In this document: piece after piece, positions 48,901 through 60,994 of the stretch
How the letters are laid out: every line of letters begins with the position of its first letter
How positions within the stretch are numbered: the stretch's first letter is position 1
Assembly: GCA_950295325.1 (NCBI GenBank)
Contig: OX485809.1
Span: 32,862,001 to 32,926,000, forward strand
DNA length: 64,000 nucleotides
Reading direction: 5' to 3'
Source: Polytrichum commune
Lineage: Eukaryota > Streptophyta > Polytrichopsida > Polytrichales > Polytrichaceae
Notes under the pieces: generated by a model
The model's database searches: none
Seen by the model: the letters and a program-made list of their open reading frames with translations, nothing else
What the model was told of the DNA's origin: nothing
Program-made: the position numbers and the translations under genes

Positions 48901-50889
48901 CAAGATGTGGTTTTGATTTTGCAGTACCTTGAAACAATGCAAAGAGTTGTTTGATCAGGGCAAGGTCTTCTAAGTTAGCACTGCTCGCCTTCCGTTTTAG
49001 CAACTCCTCGCCTCTACGTGAAACCCGTTCATTACCATCTGAAGCAGCCACAAGGTAAAGTGGATAGACACTATCTGCTGGCAACTCAAGCTCTCCTAAG
49101 TAATTCAGAACACCTAACTTTCGTACATTGAGAACTTCCCCTTTGAGAACCTGTTTCCCTTGAACTTGCTTAGCTTGTTCAAGTGACAGCCCTGGCGGAG
49201 GCACTATGGTTCCATCAGGAGAAGTCATTGGTGGTTGAAAGAGGAGTATCTGTAAGCAGTAAGCTAGAAAAATTTCACAATTGGCAGCATCTTTCATGAA
49301 TGTTCCAGCCATGCCCTTTCCAGTATTATGGCCTGCAAATTGATCCAAGCCCTTTGCTGCAAGGCGCAGAATTACTTCCTGATGTTGCGCAGGTGCTTTG
49401 GCTAAAGTTGAAAGGAGTGCATCAAGAACGTCCTTCTGTTCATCCCATGGCGCGCGATCAATAGCCATTTCTATGTAAACAAGGGCAAAATTCTTCACCA
49501 TGGACACCAACTCTGGTGACTGGTAGAGGGCTAGAAGCTCCTTTAGGGGTAATTTGATTGAAGCTTGGTCTTTCACTCGCTTGTTAATATGGGATAGCAT
49601 CTCCATAACCTGCCATATCAATCCAAAGACAGGTAGAGGTAGTGACGTAAGAACAGATTATATGAGACATTACATGAGACATATCATTCACCGCAACATT
49701 CACTTTGCCCGAAGACCCTAAGACAGCCCCCACGACCACAATACCTTCCAAAATTGCAATGACAAAGTGATAGTGGAGCTCACAAATCAGACTAGTCAAT
49801 TCTAGCGCCACACTTCACAGAATCCTGGTTGCAAGTTACGTATTCAAAATAAAAACTTGTTCTTGCTCATTCAATAGCCTCACTCGCTGTTTCCTGACTA
49901 CAAGAAACATCTGATTTAGTGTGGCCCAAACTATTCCAAATTGACCCACATAGATTGATTGTCTCGAACTCACTGGGTGGCAACTAGAAAATATCACATG
50001 ACACTTGATGCTACAAGGCAAGTGACAGAGACCATTCCAATTAACACGGCGCACCAATTTCAATGCCACACTACTAAATCAGATGTTTCCCGACTACTGA
50101 GAAATGGCGAGATTTGCATGATATCGATCATCATCAAAACCATAAAATGGCTTTCTGAAAGATGAATTGCAATTAGGGTTTGAGGTCATTTGGTCCCATT
50201 AAGCAACTGAGATTAGACTCTATTGCAACCACTAGCATCTTGCACTTTCACATTCGCCACAATGCATTTGAGCCCCTCCCTTCCACCACAGGTATTTTGC
50301 ATAATTAGAAGGCAAATTCCCCAGTCATAATCAGCTGAGGCTTGATACTGCAGGTGAGTGAGTAGGAGCACGAATGAATACATAACATTCTCAAGCCTCA
50401 TAACCCCTCAGCCACACCCATGCTGAATAAAAGAGATGTCATGTTCCATGGGACCGCGGAATTTAGTCGCTAAGACTAAAGCAATCATATTTTGAGAATC
50501 GCATCCTGTTCATTCCCGGCCCTTGGCCGAATTGTCCTCGTGCCTTGAGGTAAGTGGCAGGTGGAGCTTAGAAGTGTTATGTAACTCCAGATTTGTTTTC
50601 ATGTGGATTGGATGGATAAAAACATCATCACAACAGGATACCACTGCCCTCCTCCTCCTCCTCCTCCTCCTTCTTGATAATGGCTTGATAATGGGACAAC
50701 ATGAGGTGGAAGTGACGCGGCTTTTCTGACCTTCATCTTAGTGGGGTGATGTGCAGAGCCCAATCGAGAGACGGCAAGTGGCAAGAGCTTCGATAACACT
50801 TTCTCCAACTGAGTCTCTTCTGTGAGCGCCAGCCGGGTGAGCATCCGATCCAGAAAGGCCTCTTCCGTCGCCCCATCGGAGGCCGCCAT
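42909..50889 (-). CDS. ECM29: ECM29-type proteasome adaptor/scaffold, five exons
   Basis: Minus-strand exons: 50889-50731, 49609-48928, 48510-46675, 46332-45273 and 44754-42909. Every junction is GT-AG with consistent phase. The total is 5583 bases, 1860 aa, close to the usual ~1800 aa. The N-terminus (LDRMLTRLALTEETQLEKVL) and the exon 2 start (VMEMLSHINKRVKDQ) match the Ecm29 N-terminal domain. Other family blocks are LMSVFTRSIVAANAFPSTLQ (exon 3) and GGVPVTADKILKTNYISMS (start of exon 4). The rest is HEAT-like helical pairs. A Ser/Thr/Gly-rich linker lies near residues 785-815. Ecm29 binds the 26S proteasome, acts in assembly quality control, and links proteasomes to other cell structures. 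The start codon follows a GA-rich leader (coding strand), and introns are 342-1121 bases. No internal stop or frameshift is present, so the gene looks intact. Confidence 0.95.
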
Positions 50890-50895
50890 GTCTCC

Positions 50896-50932
50896 GAACG
50901 CTCTCGCTCTCTCTCCCTCTCTCTCTCTCTCT
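50896..50932. repeat. CT-rich tract in the ECM29 leader
   Basis: A run of CTCT units lies directly upstream of the ATG at 50889 and reads as GAGA on the coding strand. It is the second minus-strand gene here with a GA-rich leader next to its start codon, after the M50B-like gene. Confidence 0.85.
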
Positions 50933-51079
50933 ACTCCAAATTTCGCTTCAATTTCACTCCTCTAGACCTTGTCCACCTTGACCGATCAACTCTGCCCGCA
51001 CACATAAGTGTCCAGATGCGCAACCAATCACCTGCCAGCCAATCAATCAATCCTGTTCCCCCTGATCAATCAAATGCAC

Positions 51080-51096
51080 ACTATATATACATAACA
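51080..51096 (-). promoter_or_regulatory. Possible TATA box for ECM29
   Basis: A TATATATA motif on the minus strand lies about 190 bases upstream of the ECM29 ATG, before the CT-rich leader. Its position suits a core promoter with a ~150-base leader, but no transcript start is known. Confidence 0.35.
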
Positions 51097-51099
51097 AAC

Positions 51100-52430
51100 C
51101 CCTCCCACTCTCCACTGTTTGCTTCTACGTATGCACTCACTAAGCTTGCATACCAAGAAAGCCTCCCAGTGGCCTCAAACCCTAACCCTGCTTTCCAACA
51201 AATAACAGCATCTGAGGCTCACACGCACGACATTGAAACTGAAATTCAAATTGAAATTGTGCAGCAGCCGCACCGTCAGGAGAGTGTGTTGAGTTGATGC
51301 CGGTTGGGCTGCTTTTGTGCGGATGGAATTGAGTGGCATGCCAAGCAAGGAAGCAAGGAAGCAAGGAAGGAAGGAACGGAGCTTCTTCCGCTGCTTCCCC
51401 TGTTTCTCCGTCCACAGCTCTGGGAGAATGTGGGAAGAAGGTTTAAGGAAGAAAAACGGAAAAATGGCGAAATGACCACTCCATGCTGCTGCACTACACT
51501 AGACTAGGAGTAGAATGATTCTTGGGTGGACCCAAAACGGCTAATTGTAAAAGTAGTAGCCCCAAAAAGGACGCAGTGGTAGGCAGGATGCAGTGATGGG
51601 CTAAATGGGTCTGTTTCACATCATTTGGGATCACTTTTGGGTGTCCTTGAGTTAACCGTTTTGTGTGCATTTGTGTGTAGAGTGGGATAATTTGATGCTC
51701 AAATTAGGGAGACTCTACTGGGTGCAAGCATGTTTAAGTGGACCAAAAAAATACTCCGGTTTATTAAAACCATGATTCTTTTGGTCCAAGGCCTAAAAGT
51801 AGTAGCAAAACATTGTTTAAATTGTATTTCTTTTCATGATGACCTTTGTTGTTGTGTTGAATACTCAAATGTAGAAAATGAAGTTGAGATCTTCAATACT
51901 TATCATTAGAAATGATGCTCAAAAAGCAAATTATTGAGTCTAGTTTTGGACGTAGATTTCATGACCTTAACTATTTTAAAGTTGGATTTTTATTTTCATA
52001 TTCCTTGAATTCATTGTCTTCTTGAGGGCATCGTCATAAAACTTTGTGGAAAACCATCAATTTAATGTAATTTTATCGTACCATAAACAAAATTTAGACA
52101 ATCGCTTGTTCAATACCGTGCTTGCACCCTACTGTACAAGTAGGGGGGTTTGACTTATTTGCCTCTTTCAAAAAATGTCATCAATAAATAACAAGGAAGA
52201 AAATTACGAAACAACTTGCAATGATCATTTCTTCTACTCCATCTCGGAAAAATATTGCACTAATTTCAAACCACCCGTTTTGGACAAATCAACTTATTGT
52301 CACCATTTTCCAAGTTTCTACCTTAACTTACATGCTTACTTACATTTCTAATTCAATACCTTGTGGAGTCACCATTGGTCCATTCACTTATGGTATGCGG
52401 GGTGGGTGTTATTCAGTTTACTTTTCTTAC
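51100..52430. other. Gene-free stretch upstream of ECM29
   Basis: Likely ECM29 promoter-side DNA followed by AT-rich intergenic sequence. Frames near 51.0-51.5 kb are low-complexity (a repeated 'ggaagcaa' stretch at about 51345-51375) and overlap in several frames. No gene supported. Confidence 0.5.
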
Positions 52431-52439
52431 TTTGACACC

Positions 52440-52770
52440 TATATTTGATTGATTGATGTGTGGTTAGGTGAGCATCAAAGAACAAAACACTATAAAGACC
52501 AGTTTCAAAGAGATTGGCATAATACTTTTAAATTTATTGACTACTCTACACTCATAGTTACCACAACTAGGAGTTCCTATGTGTTCAGTTATGGAATCAA
52601 CAAACATGTACTTCCGATAACCATAACCAAAGCAAGGGAGGTACATTCCTCAATTTGATTTTTGTTGATGCTTCATTGTAGATCTGCTAATGGTCCAACA
52701 CAAGTTTTATTGTGTAAATATGATTGGTAGAAGTTGATAACATGAAAGACAAACAATAACACCCACATAC
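52440..52770. repeat. Dispersed repeat, related to the right half of 11970-12630
   Basis: Shares with about 12290-12630, in the same order and orientation, 'tgtgtggt', 'agagattgg', 'actc(t/c)', 'tcagtta.ggaatcaacaaacatg', 'ataac.ataac' and 'aataacacccacata'. A further relative seems to lie near 6480-6840 in the opposite orientation. Non-coding. Confidence 0.55.
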
Positions 52771-53298
52771 GTTAGGCCACGCATGCAAACTATGTGCTCA
52801 CATTTCCCATTCAATTTCATGTGGAGTGACCATTGGTCCTTTCACTTAGGTATCGGTCATTGGTATAAAATGGAGATGACTTGGTTTGGGAAAATATTTG
52901 GTAGTTACGTTATGACATATTTGTATAGTAACCCCCACTATATTTCAAAAGACCATCTTGAAGTAGAACTCAAACGCTACCCCTAGATAATATTGTCTTT
53001 ACTAAATGGGTATTGTATAGATGCTAAGGGGGTTGGAGCAACCACAATGGGGTATCTTTGGACATCAAGGGTTAAGGGTGGGTTTGCATTAAAGTTCAAG
53101 TCCAACAACACAGTTGGGGTCCAAATCACCTCTTCGTGGACCTTGCTTTTGGACTTGAGATTAGATCTAGATGGGTAGCATAAACAAAGGACCATATGTT
53201 ACCATAAGTAATGGATTATAAATATATTATAACCTATAAAGATTCAAATAGTTTGAGTCATATGGCTTCCAAATCTACTTTGAAAGACTAATGCAAAT

Positions 53299-54009
53299 CT
53301 TGGACAGTTGACCAACTAGCATCACCTAGCTAAATTTCTTGGGCCCCTTTTTGTCACTTAGCTTTAGCTAGCTAGGTTCACCAAACCTATGATTCTTACT
53401 TAGCTTAAGCTAGCTAATTTTTCCGGAACTCTCATTTTCACTCAACTTCAACTAACTAAAAAGTTGTGTGACATGCATATTCATTCTAAACCAAAGAGCA
53501 AATCCATTCAAACAAAACCAAATAATATATAATTGATTGTATTTCTCTCGGTTGGCTCTACATTTTCATGTTGTTGCACAAGAAAATTGAAAGGCTTAAA
53601 ATTAGCATGTATAGTTGGCTTCCTCACTTTTGACTGACATTGGTGATAGATCATCGTCATCATCACCATCTTCTTCATTTTCATTATCATCGGAATCATC
53701 AATGTCATCTGGCAATTTAAGACAAGATGGAATCAAGGTGTTCCAAATTGAAGATTCGGCGACATTTGTTGTATGATTAGGAATCAAGCTCTTATTCAGT
53801 TTCAAAAACATCCATCCTTCAACGAGTCCAAGGATATTTAGTGTATATTATAGATTTTAGCTAGCTATTAGCTAGCTAACTCTTCTCGCCCGGATTATGG
53901 CACTTAGTTTTAGCTTTCTATTATGTTGAGGCACTGAATTTCTACGTAGCTTTAGCTAGTTGGAGCTTTTAGCTAGCTAAATAGCTGCCCACTTAGTTAG
54001 TTGTCCAAG
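53299..54009. mobile_element. Foldback element with TAGCTAGC-rich arms
   Basis: The ends are roughly inverted: CTTGGACAGTTGACCAACTA at 53299 and, from 54009 reverse-complemented, CTTGGACAACTAACTAAGTG. Both arms carry repeated palindromic TAGCTAGC and 'cttagctttagctagct' motifs. The phrase 'gactaatgcaa' occurs just outside both ends (about 53287 and 54017) but is not directly adjacent on the right, so it is only a possible target duplication. A minus-strand open frame inside (53811-53602) encodes an Asp/Glu-rich tail and lacks a recognised transposase motif. Confidence 0.55.
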
Positions 54010-56042
54010 GTTTGGACTAATGCAACGAGATAACCAACACATAAACCAACTCACCAAACTATCAAGAAGAAGTGCCACAACATAAAAAATTAGTTTCACA
54101 TTGTTGTGCCAAGGCAAGTGTCGTGTTATTTAGTACATCGAAAAGTTACACAAATCAAGGGTATTGGGATTGACAAATTATCTACAACATTGTTAAACTT
54201 TGAATGGTAATTTTCCAATTTGCAAGACACTACAGTAGTTTGGGCCCGTGCCATTTTAGTTTGCACTCATGTATATGCATGAATGTCACGCCCATCATGT
54301 ACCATTTGCTCAACATGTCATTGTCAATGGCTAGTCATTTTGAATCTTTGGAACATCGAGCGGTGAACATCCATGCGTTCTCATTGTTTAAAGTTTTCAA
54401 ATGTAAATTGGATTGGAATTTCTTTGTCTTTTAAAAGGGGATCGTCCATTCTACTATTCTTAACATATCACTTGAAAAGGTGGCATCACCCAATTCGTTT
54501 GTGACCATGGCATATTTAAGTAGATTTGGACATATTTACAAAATCTAGACTTTAAAGTTGTGTCAATTCTAATGATAGATGTTCGATACAATTATGATAT
54601 ACTATAATTTTTATGTGAATACATAGTGATCACTTGGATGTCATGCTTTCATCTTATGGTAGATCAAAATAAAATATTGAATTTATATATTGAATCTTGA
54701 TAAGTAAATGTTGAATGTTGAAACACAATCAAAACAATTGCTATGATATTATTGCAAATAACTTTGCATATTCTATCAAATGATCTTACTATACAATCCT
54801 ATTGTAGGATCCTATGATAAAACTCAACATGTTATTGTTATGGACTTAAACTTAGTCTAGGTATTAGTTGACTTTGTTCCAACTCCTGTTTGTCTGATCC
54901 CAAATGAGCAAATACGTATTTGAGAAGGTAGCATCACCCAAGTCGTTAGTGACCCTATTCCAACTCCTATGTTTGACGTAGAATGAACAATTACAAATTT
55001 GAAAATGAACACTAGAAACCAAAAGCACAACTTATTGGTTAGAAGCAAGAGACAAACTTGTTGGCTATCAAATATTTGTATTTGAAGGTTGAAGGTTAAT
55101 TTAAATTCAAAATATATGGAGAGAGAGATTATCACCCATACAAGAATATCCACTCGACCAAGTCCAAACAAATGTACTAAAAACTGTGGCTACAAAGGAA
55201 ACTTAGGAAAGAACATAAGCCTGGAGGTAAGTTGATTCTTCATTCTGAGATACATGTGCAGCTCATCCACGAAAGTTTTGAGCAATGTGAAAAACGAAAA
55301 ATTTACACAAGTGCTCGAGTCTAGTCCATGCCTCATTAAATTAGGCGTTCTATAATAGACACATAAAATGCATAAAATAATTAGAGTGGCGCGCATAAAT
55401 TAAGAAAAATAAATTTCAAAAATGCTCAGGACGTGTCTTGATGACGAGTCCGCGTAATTCGCACTCCTGCCAATCGTCTTCGCTTATCAAAGCCTTCTCA
55501 CTATCAACGCAATAAAACATGCCACACACAACGCCATATGAAACACACTTCATTTGTCCAATTCCAAGCACGTTCCAATCGCTTCTTGAAAAATGCCTAT
55601 TTTAGGTATCCCGGGGGCACGACACACATAAATTAAGCTAATATATTTAATTTATGCAAACGCCTAATTTTATGAGGCATGGTCTAGTCACCAAGGAGAA
55701 TAGATCCCAATCTCCACGATATTTGCCAGTTGGCATGGAGCTCATCAACTTCGGAGTGAGGGAACTGTTGTATATGAGTGTGCCTCCCATACATCCAACA
55801 TAAAAACTTGACCCCCTATAGGTTTGTTATTGATTCATCTCAATGACCTCAGGTAGACCAATTGTAGGTCTATCAATAGTAATCTCCAAGTTGTCTATTA
55901 TTTCAGGGCAGGGTTTTTATGTTGGATGGATGAGAGATATGGTTGGGCATGATAATTCTTTCTCTCCATCAAGTTCACACTCCCGATTTGTGCATTGTGA
56001 CCAAAAGTAGAGTATTAAAGCACCTTTCTTTCACACCACTCC
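54010..56042. other. Gene-free stretch
   Basis: No supported gene. Small frames near 54.2 and 54.9 kb lack motifs. I noticed no long tandem or inverted structure. Confidence 0.5.
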
Positions 56043-56890
56043 CACCATATTCGCCACACTATGCATATGATTTAGTTTGGCCCACACTAGGTATTAATCA
56101 TCAGCATCTCACACGCAGTCAATGATGTTGCAACCTTTGGGTGACAATTCATGTAGGTGGCATGGGACATAATTGCTTCTACAAGACAAGTCAAGATGAC
56201 CAATATTCACCTATTGTACATGCCTCTCCTAACTTGGTTGATGAAGGTGGTTTTTTTTCAAAAATTACACCATATTCTCCACACCATGCATTTGATTTAG
56301 TTCATCCCACACTCTTCATTATCAACCCACACGTCAGTAAACTTGCACTCCTTAGGTGACAATCACCATAGGTGGCATGGGACACATTTGCTTGTACATG
56401 ACAAGTCGCGATGACATGTTATCCACCTATCGTAATGCCTCTCCTAATTTGATTGATGAAGGTGATTGTTTTGCCAAACATGACACCATATTCTCCACAC
56501 CATGCATTTGATTTAGTTCATCCCACACTCTTCATTATCAACCCACATGTCAGTAAACTTGCACTCCTTAGGTGACAATCACCATAGGTGGCATGGGATA
56601 CATTTGCTTGTACATGACAAGTCGCGATGACATGTTATCCACCTATCGTAATGCCTCTCCTAATGTGATTGATGAAGGTGATTGTTTTGCCAAACATGAC
56701 ACCATATTCGCCACACTATACATTTGATTTGGTTCAGCCCACATTATTCATTATCAACCCATATGTGGTTAATGGTGTTGCAATCTTTGGGTGACAACCA
56801 AAGTAGGTACATGGGACATAACTGCTTCTACATGACAAATTGTGATGACCAATACTCCACCTATCTTACAAGCCAATAATCTCTCCTAAA
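56043..56890. repeat. Tandem array, ~216-225-bp unit, four copies
   Basis: Units start at the phrase 'caccatattc(g/t)cc' at 56043, 56268, 56484 and 56700. Each unit continues with 'catttgatttagttcatccca', 'ttcattatcaaccca', 'ggtgacaa', 'ggtggcatgggaca', 'ttgctt.tacatgacaagt', 'gatgac' and 'cctctcctaa'. Copies 2 and 3 are nearly identical; 1 and 4 are more diverged. This is a short minisatellite-like array. Confidence 0.9.
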
Positions 56891-57747
56891 TCTTGATGAC
56901 ATGCATGGTTGAGTTGACTACTTTGTTGGTTTCTTGAGTAGGGCAAGTACATTACATAATCCTATTAGTGTGGGTGAAAAATCAACTTGAAAATAATCAA
57001 CATGAACCATGCTAAGTCTCTAGTCAAGGTGAAATCAACACAAGTCCAAAACCCCGTGTCTTCCTCTAAGTCTTCACGATGACTGTATAGTTAGTAATGG
57101 GCGGTTTGGTTGAGTTTAGGGTTAATCACAACCGATTTAGTCTTTGAAAGATGTTGTCACCGCACTTCAAGTTAGCGAGTTCAATCGCTCGGACATCAGG
57201 CACCTATCACCTAATTTATTTTGGAAATTTGATTATGGAAAATATAGTTGGACTTTGTCTTGCCATGGAGGCAGATACTGATACACTTATACCCCCTAAC
57301 CCTTGAACCTTGGAATACTAATTAGTAATGGGTGGATTGAGTTCAGTTCACCCTTAAGGTTTGGAGTGGGATTGGTGAGTGGAAAGGGGTAAGAAGCAAT
57401 GCACGGGAAGAACCGGTATTAGTGTGAGATCAGACGATTGAACTTGGCAAAAAACCAGATGAAAATTGAATATATATGGTAAAATAGAGAGTATAAAACA
57501 ATGACTAGCCCAATATGAAAAAAATGACAGTAATTAGATGTTTGATATCAAGAGAAGGAGGAAATCGATTGGACCCCCAAGGGTATAGGCAACATCATTG
57601 ACCACATATGATCAACTGGGTAATGATCTCGACTGGGTGTCCCGAGGGTATGGTTGGTTATTTTGTAGGATCATATTTTGAACTCAGTTCTCAACCTAGT
57701 AAGTTACGTCTAGGGTTTGGTGTTCAGTTCCTCGCTGTGCTCATGCC
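56891..57747. other. Gene-free stretch
   Basis: No gene is supported. A segment near 57410-57480 ('gaagaaccggtattagtgtga') weakly recalls the repeat at 41560-41660. Confidence 0.45.
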
Positions 57748-58716
57748 CTGATCACACCAAAGTTTCCGTCCGGTTCTAGCCGTGAAATACTTGGGTATTA
57801 TGTTGAGAAATAGATCTTGGCCCATAAGTCTTCACATTGTTACAGCCGGAGATGCCGACAGATGGTGTGATCATCCCCTCATGCCTCGATTCAATGTTCA
57901 AGTTTGAAGTGTGCACATGCATTTCAATGTGAAGGGCTTCAAAATAATCACGCTTCACTCAAACTTTCAAACTTTTTTGCAACGCTTCCAAAAAAACTTG
58001 ATATTGGTTGTTTTGTAATGAATATGAAAATAACATGATTTCTCACTATATTAAAGAAGTACATGCAATAAAATGATGCACTAAAATTATTTAGATTCCC
58101 TACATAATGCACTTAATCATCATCCAACTCCAAAGGCAAAGCCATCCGGTTTTTGGTCGGTTTCCAAGTGTCAAAAATTCTAGCCCAATCCATACTTTCC
58201 ATTGGAAGACCGCATAATAACACTCACATCAATGCATCCAATGTTTCAAGTTTCAATCGACTTATGTGATCACTCTTCACCCAATTTTGTTTGGAAAATC
58301 CACGTTCACATATAGATGTGCTTACCAAGCCGAAGTTGCAGAGTCAAAATTGCAGGAGTTATTGGAATTTGGAAGTGTCTACTAGAGTGCCAAAATTGGA
58401 GTCCAACTATGTTTTTATTTGCAAATTGTAGCCACTGTATTTTGTGACATGCATTTTGGAGAGGCCTTCACTATGACTAGTGGGAACTTTGCAAAACACA
58501 TTTTTGTAAAGTGCCCAAAAAAAAATTAAAAAAACTTCTTTGACAGCCAAAATGACATTTGACAGTTGTTGAAGACTTCAATATTGAATATTGCCTCGAT
58601 TACACCAAAGTCTTTGTTTAATTCCAGCCATGAAATTGTCGAGAATTGTGTTGGGAAATAGATGTTGGCCCACCTCTTTTCACACTATTACAACCAGAGA
58701 TGATGACGGATGGTGC
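57748..58716. repeat. Direct repeats flanking the hAT remnant
   Basis: About 57748-57870 and 58596-58716 are diverged direct copies at an offset of 848 bases. They share 'acaccaaagt', 'ttc(t/c)agcc(g/a)tgaaat', 'tgttg(a/g)gaaatagat(c/g)ttggccca' and 'ca(t/c).att.ca.(c/a)cag'. They enclose the transposase fragment at 58113-58340. They may be parts of the same transposon's internal repeats or a local duplication. Confidence 0.65.
58113..58340 (-). pseudogene. hAT transposase C-terminal dimerisation fragment
   Basis: Read on the minus strand, the frame encodes STSICERGFSKQNWVKS, then LKLETLDALM, one TGA stop where the family has Arg, GLPMESMDW, IFDTWKPTKNR and an Asp-rich end with a stop at 58113. 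These match, block by block, the C-terminal dimerisation domain also seen at 7266-7961, but this is a different, more decayed lineage. No ends or target duplication were found. Confidence 0.82.
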
Positions 58717-59390
58717 TAATAGTGGCTGGTGTGATGAGCCCTCAGTGCTCACTCACTTTTTGGCTCCCCTGCCTCGCTCCGCTTACTCGCTTCCTGCCTC
58801 TCCACTTGCTTCTTTCTTTGCATATTTTTCTCCCTCCAATTCTATGTAAGGCTTCAACTTGTGCCATAGCTTTTCAAAATGGATTTTGTAGAAACCTAAG
58901 CAAAACTCACTGTTTGGAACAAATTATTTCATCTCGGAGAGGGGAAGCACATGTATTTATACCGGCAATCTTTGACCTAATAACAAAGGTAACCCTAAAG
59001 TAAAAGATTAGTTTACCCTGAGATAAACATACAACAAACTTCATGTATATGCATAAGGTTTCAACACCCCCTCTTGCACACAAAGTCCTTTGTCTTTCAG
59101 AGACAGTGATGGCAATGGATCTGAAACTAAAAGAGATAACACTGATAAGATTGTTATCTTTATTGTTATGTACATTCCTGATGATACTCAAGCAAGGCAT
59201 CTCATTACTGATAGAGGTTATTAAATGCCACGTCTTTGAGAGAACTGAGTAAGCTCTGAGTGTTCTTGCGTGAAGAATAGTCGTCGACGGAGCAACGTTG
59301 TTGCCCCCTCTGAGTGACGAGTTAGTGTTTTCCCAAATTTGGCTTCGCTTTCATCGGAGAGTGCATATTTCACTTTTGTGGAGGCTTTAG

Positions 59391-59909
59391 CTAGAGAATC
59401 GTGCTTGGAAAGAAGGTGTAGGTACAACACTAGAATGGGCAGCTTTGGACATGGTTCGGGTAGACACTCCAAGTTTTGTCCGGTATCTTGTGGAGCATCG
59501 TGAACGTTGCCCTCCACTGCAAGATTGTGTTGAGAGTGAATTGGAGTCATTTAAATTACTCTTTGCATAGCGCCTAACACATTTCAAAATTGAGTTGGAG
59601 GCTAGCAGACAAAAAATCGGGCAATTGAATTATTTTGCGAGTAGTGGGAACGATCTTATGAGGTGGAAGGAAGGGTCTAGAAAACAATTGTGTGCCGGAG
59701 AGATAGACTATTCGGATCCTGGGTATTCTCTAGACTACTATCAAAGTGACATAGTTCGGGAATAAGAGGAAGGATTTGATGAGGCAGATACTTCGTGTTC
59801 CGAAGGTTCGATGATAGCTTACTTTCCTTGTCATTTTATAGAGCCCAGATGACTGAGATGATAGGTGTTGCGAAGGTGGAGTTTTCTTCTGCATTCCTCA
59901 AACTTAGTC
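59391..59909 (+). pseudogene. Decayed open frame, partly duplicated downstream
   Basis: A plus-strand frame reads well across stops (TAG at 59568-59570, TAA at 59763-59765), giving peptide-like sequence such as EWAALDMVRVDTPSFVRYLV and GEIDYSDPGYSLDYYQSD. I do not recognise the family; a gag-like or transposon-borne frame is a guess. The part 59496-59909 is repeated at 60025-60438. Confidence 0.45.
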
Positions 59910-60438
59910 ATGTAGATCGTTGTAGTTTGAGGCCGTTGTCTTCGCATTGCTGTTGATAATGCTCATGATTTGTTGTTGTGTCATTTTTTCCTCTTCACTC
60001 ATGATCTTACTTGGAGGTGTGAGACATCATGAACGTCGCCCTCCATTGCGAAATCGTGTTGAGAGTGAATTGAAGTTATTTAAATTACTCTTCGCATAGC
60101 GCCTAGAAAATTTCAAGATTCAGTTGGAGGCTAGAAGACAAGAAATCGGACAATTGAATTCTTCTGTGAGTAGTGAGAACAATCTTAAGAGGTAGAAGGA
60201 AGGGTCTAGGAATCAATTGTGTGCCGGAGAGATAGACTATTCGGATCATGGATATTCTCTAGACTACTACCAGAGTGACACAGTTCGGGAAGAAGAGGAA
60301 GGATTTGATGAGGCAGATACTTCGTGTTCCGAAGGTTCGATGATAACTTACTTTTCTTGTCATTTTATAGAGCCCTGATGACTGAGAGGATAGGTGTTGC
60401 AAAGGTGGAGTTTTCTTCTGCAATCCTCAAACTTAGTC
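59496..60438. repeat. Direct duplication, two 414-bp copies 529 bases apart
   Basis: 59496-59909 and 60025-60438 have equal length and a constant offset of 529 over the whole span, with only scattered substitutions. About 115 bases separate them. The first TAG is present in both copies, while the TAA at 59763 is only in the first and an extra TAG near 60193 is only in the second. The frame was therefore already broken before the duplication. Confidence 0.92.
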
Positions 60439-60439
60439 T

Positions 60440-60990
60440 TCCCTAGTGATTTTGTAAGAAGATATGTTGGTTGTTCTTGAGAGGAGATCTATTTTACTTT
60501 TATAATGTTATCTTCTATATTATGACGGGTGAAGTGGTAATCTATTTTAAAGCATTATGATTTTTCATGGAAAACAAGATTGTAGCCGAATTTGATGTTA
60601 CTTTGATTGTCACAATAGAGATTGGTTGGTTTGTTGTCCAAAATTTTGAGTTCTTGTAACAACTTTCTAATCCAGATAGCTTCACACGAACATTGAGCTA
60701 GGGCTTTGTACTCGGATTCACAGGAGGAACTGGAGGTGCTAGATTGTTTTTTTGGAGTTTTAGGAGATAGGGGTTTCTCCTAGGAAGAAGATGTATGCTC
60801 CTACCGAGATCTTGTCAACTACGTCTTGGCCATAGTGTGCGTCGGTATATCCATGCAGACGGTTTTCTTCCATTGGTTTGAAGAACAAGCCCAAGTTTGG
60901 ATACGGTCACACATAACGCATGGTATGTTTTGCAGCTTGTAAATGTGTTTCTTGGGGATTTTGCATGAATTTACTAACTACATTGACAAC
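60440..60990 (-). pseudogene. Copia-type retrotransposon fragment, end of RT / RNase H
   Basis: Minus-strand translation gives VVSKFMQNPQETHLQAAKH, then LHGYTDAHYGQD. After a frame change come SEYKALAQCSCEAIWIRKLL and LYCDNQSNIK, and finally LLTKSLGKTKFE near 60440. These are the ordered marks of the RNase H end of Ty1/copia polyproteins. Stops and one frameshift make it non-functional. Confidence 0.88.
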
Positions 60991-60994
60991 ATGT

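Noticed and set aside
42909-50889. GCN1/ILITYHIA as the identity of the long HEAT-repeat gene
   Set aside because: The N-terminal start, the GGVPVTADKILKTNY block and the 1860-aa length fit ECM29. GCN1 is about 2600 aa.
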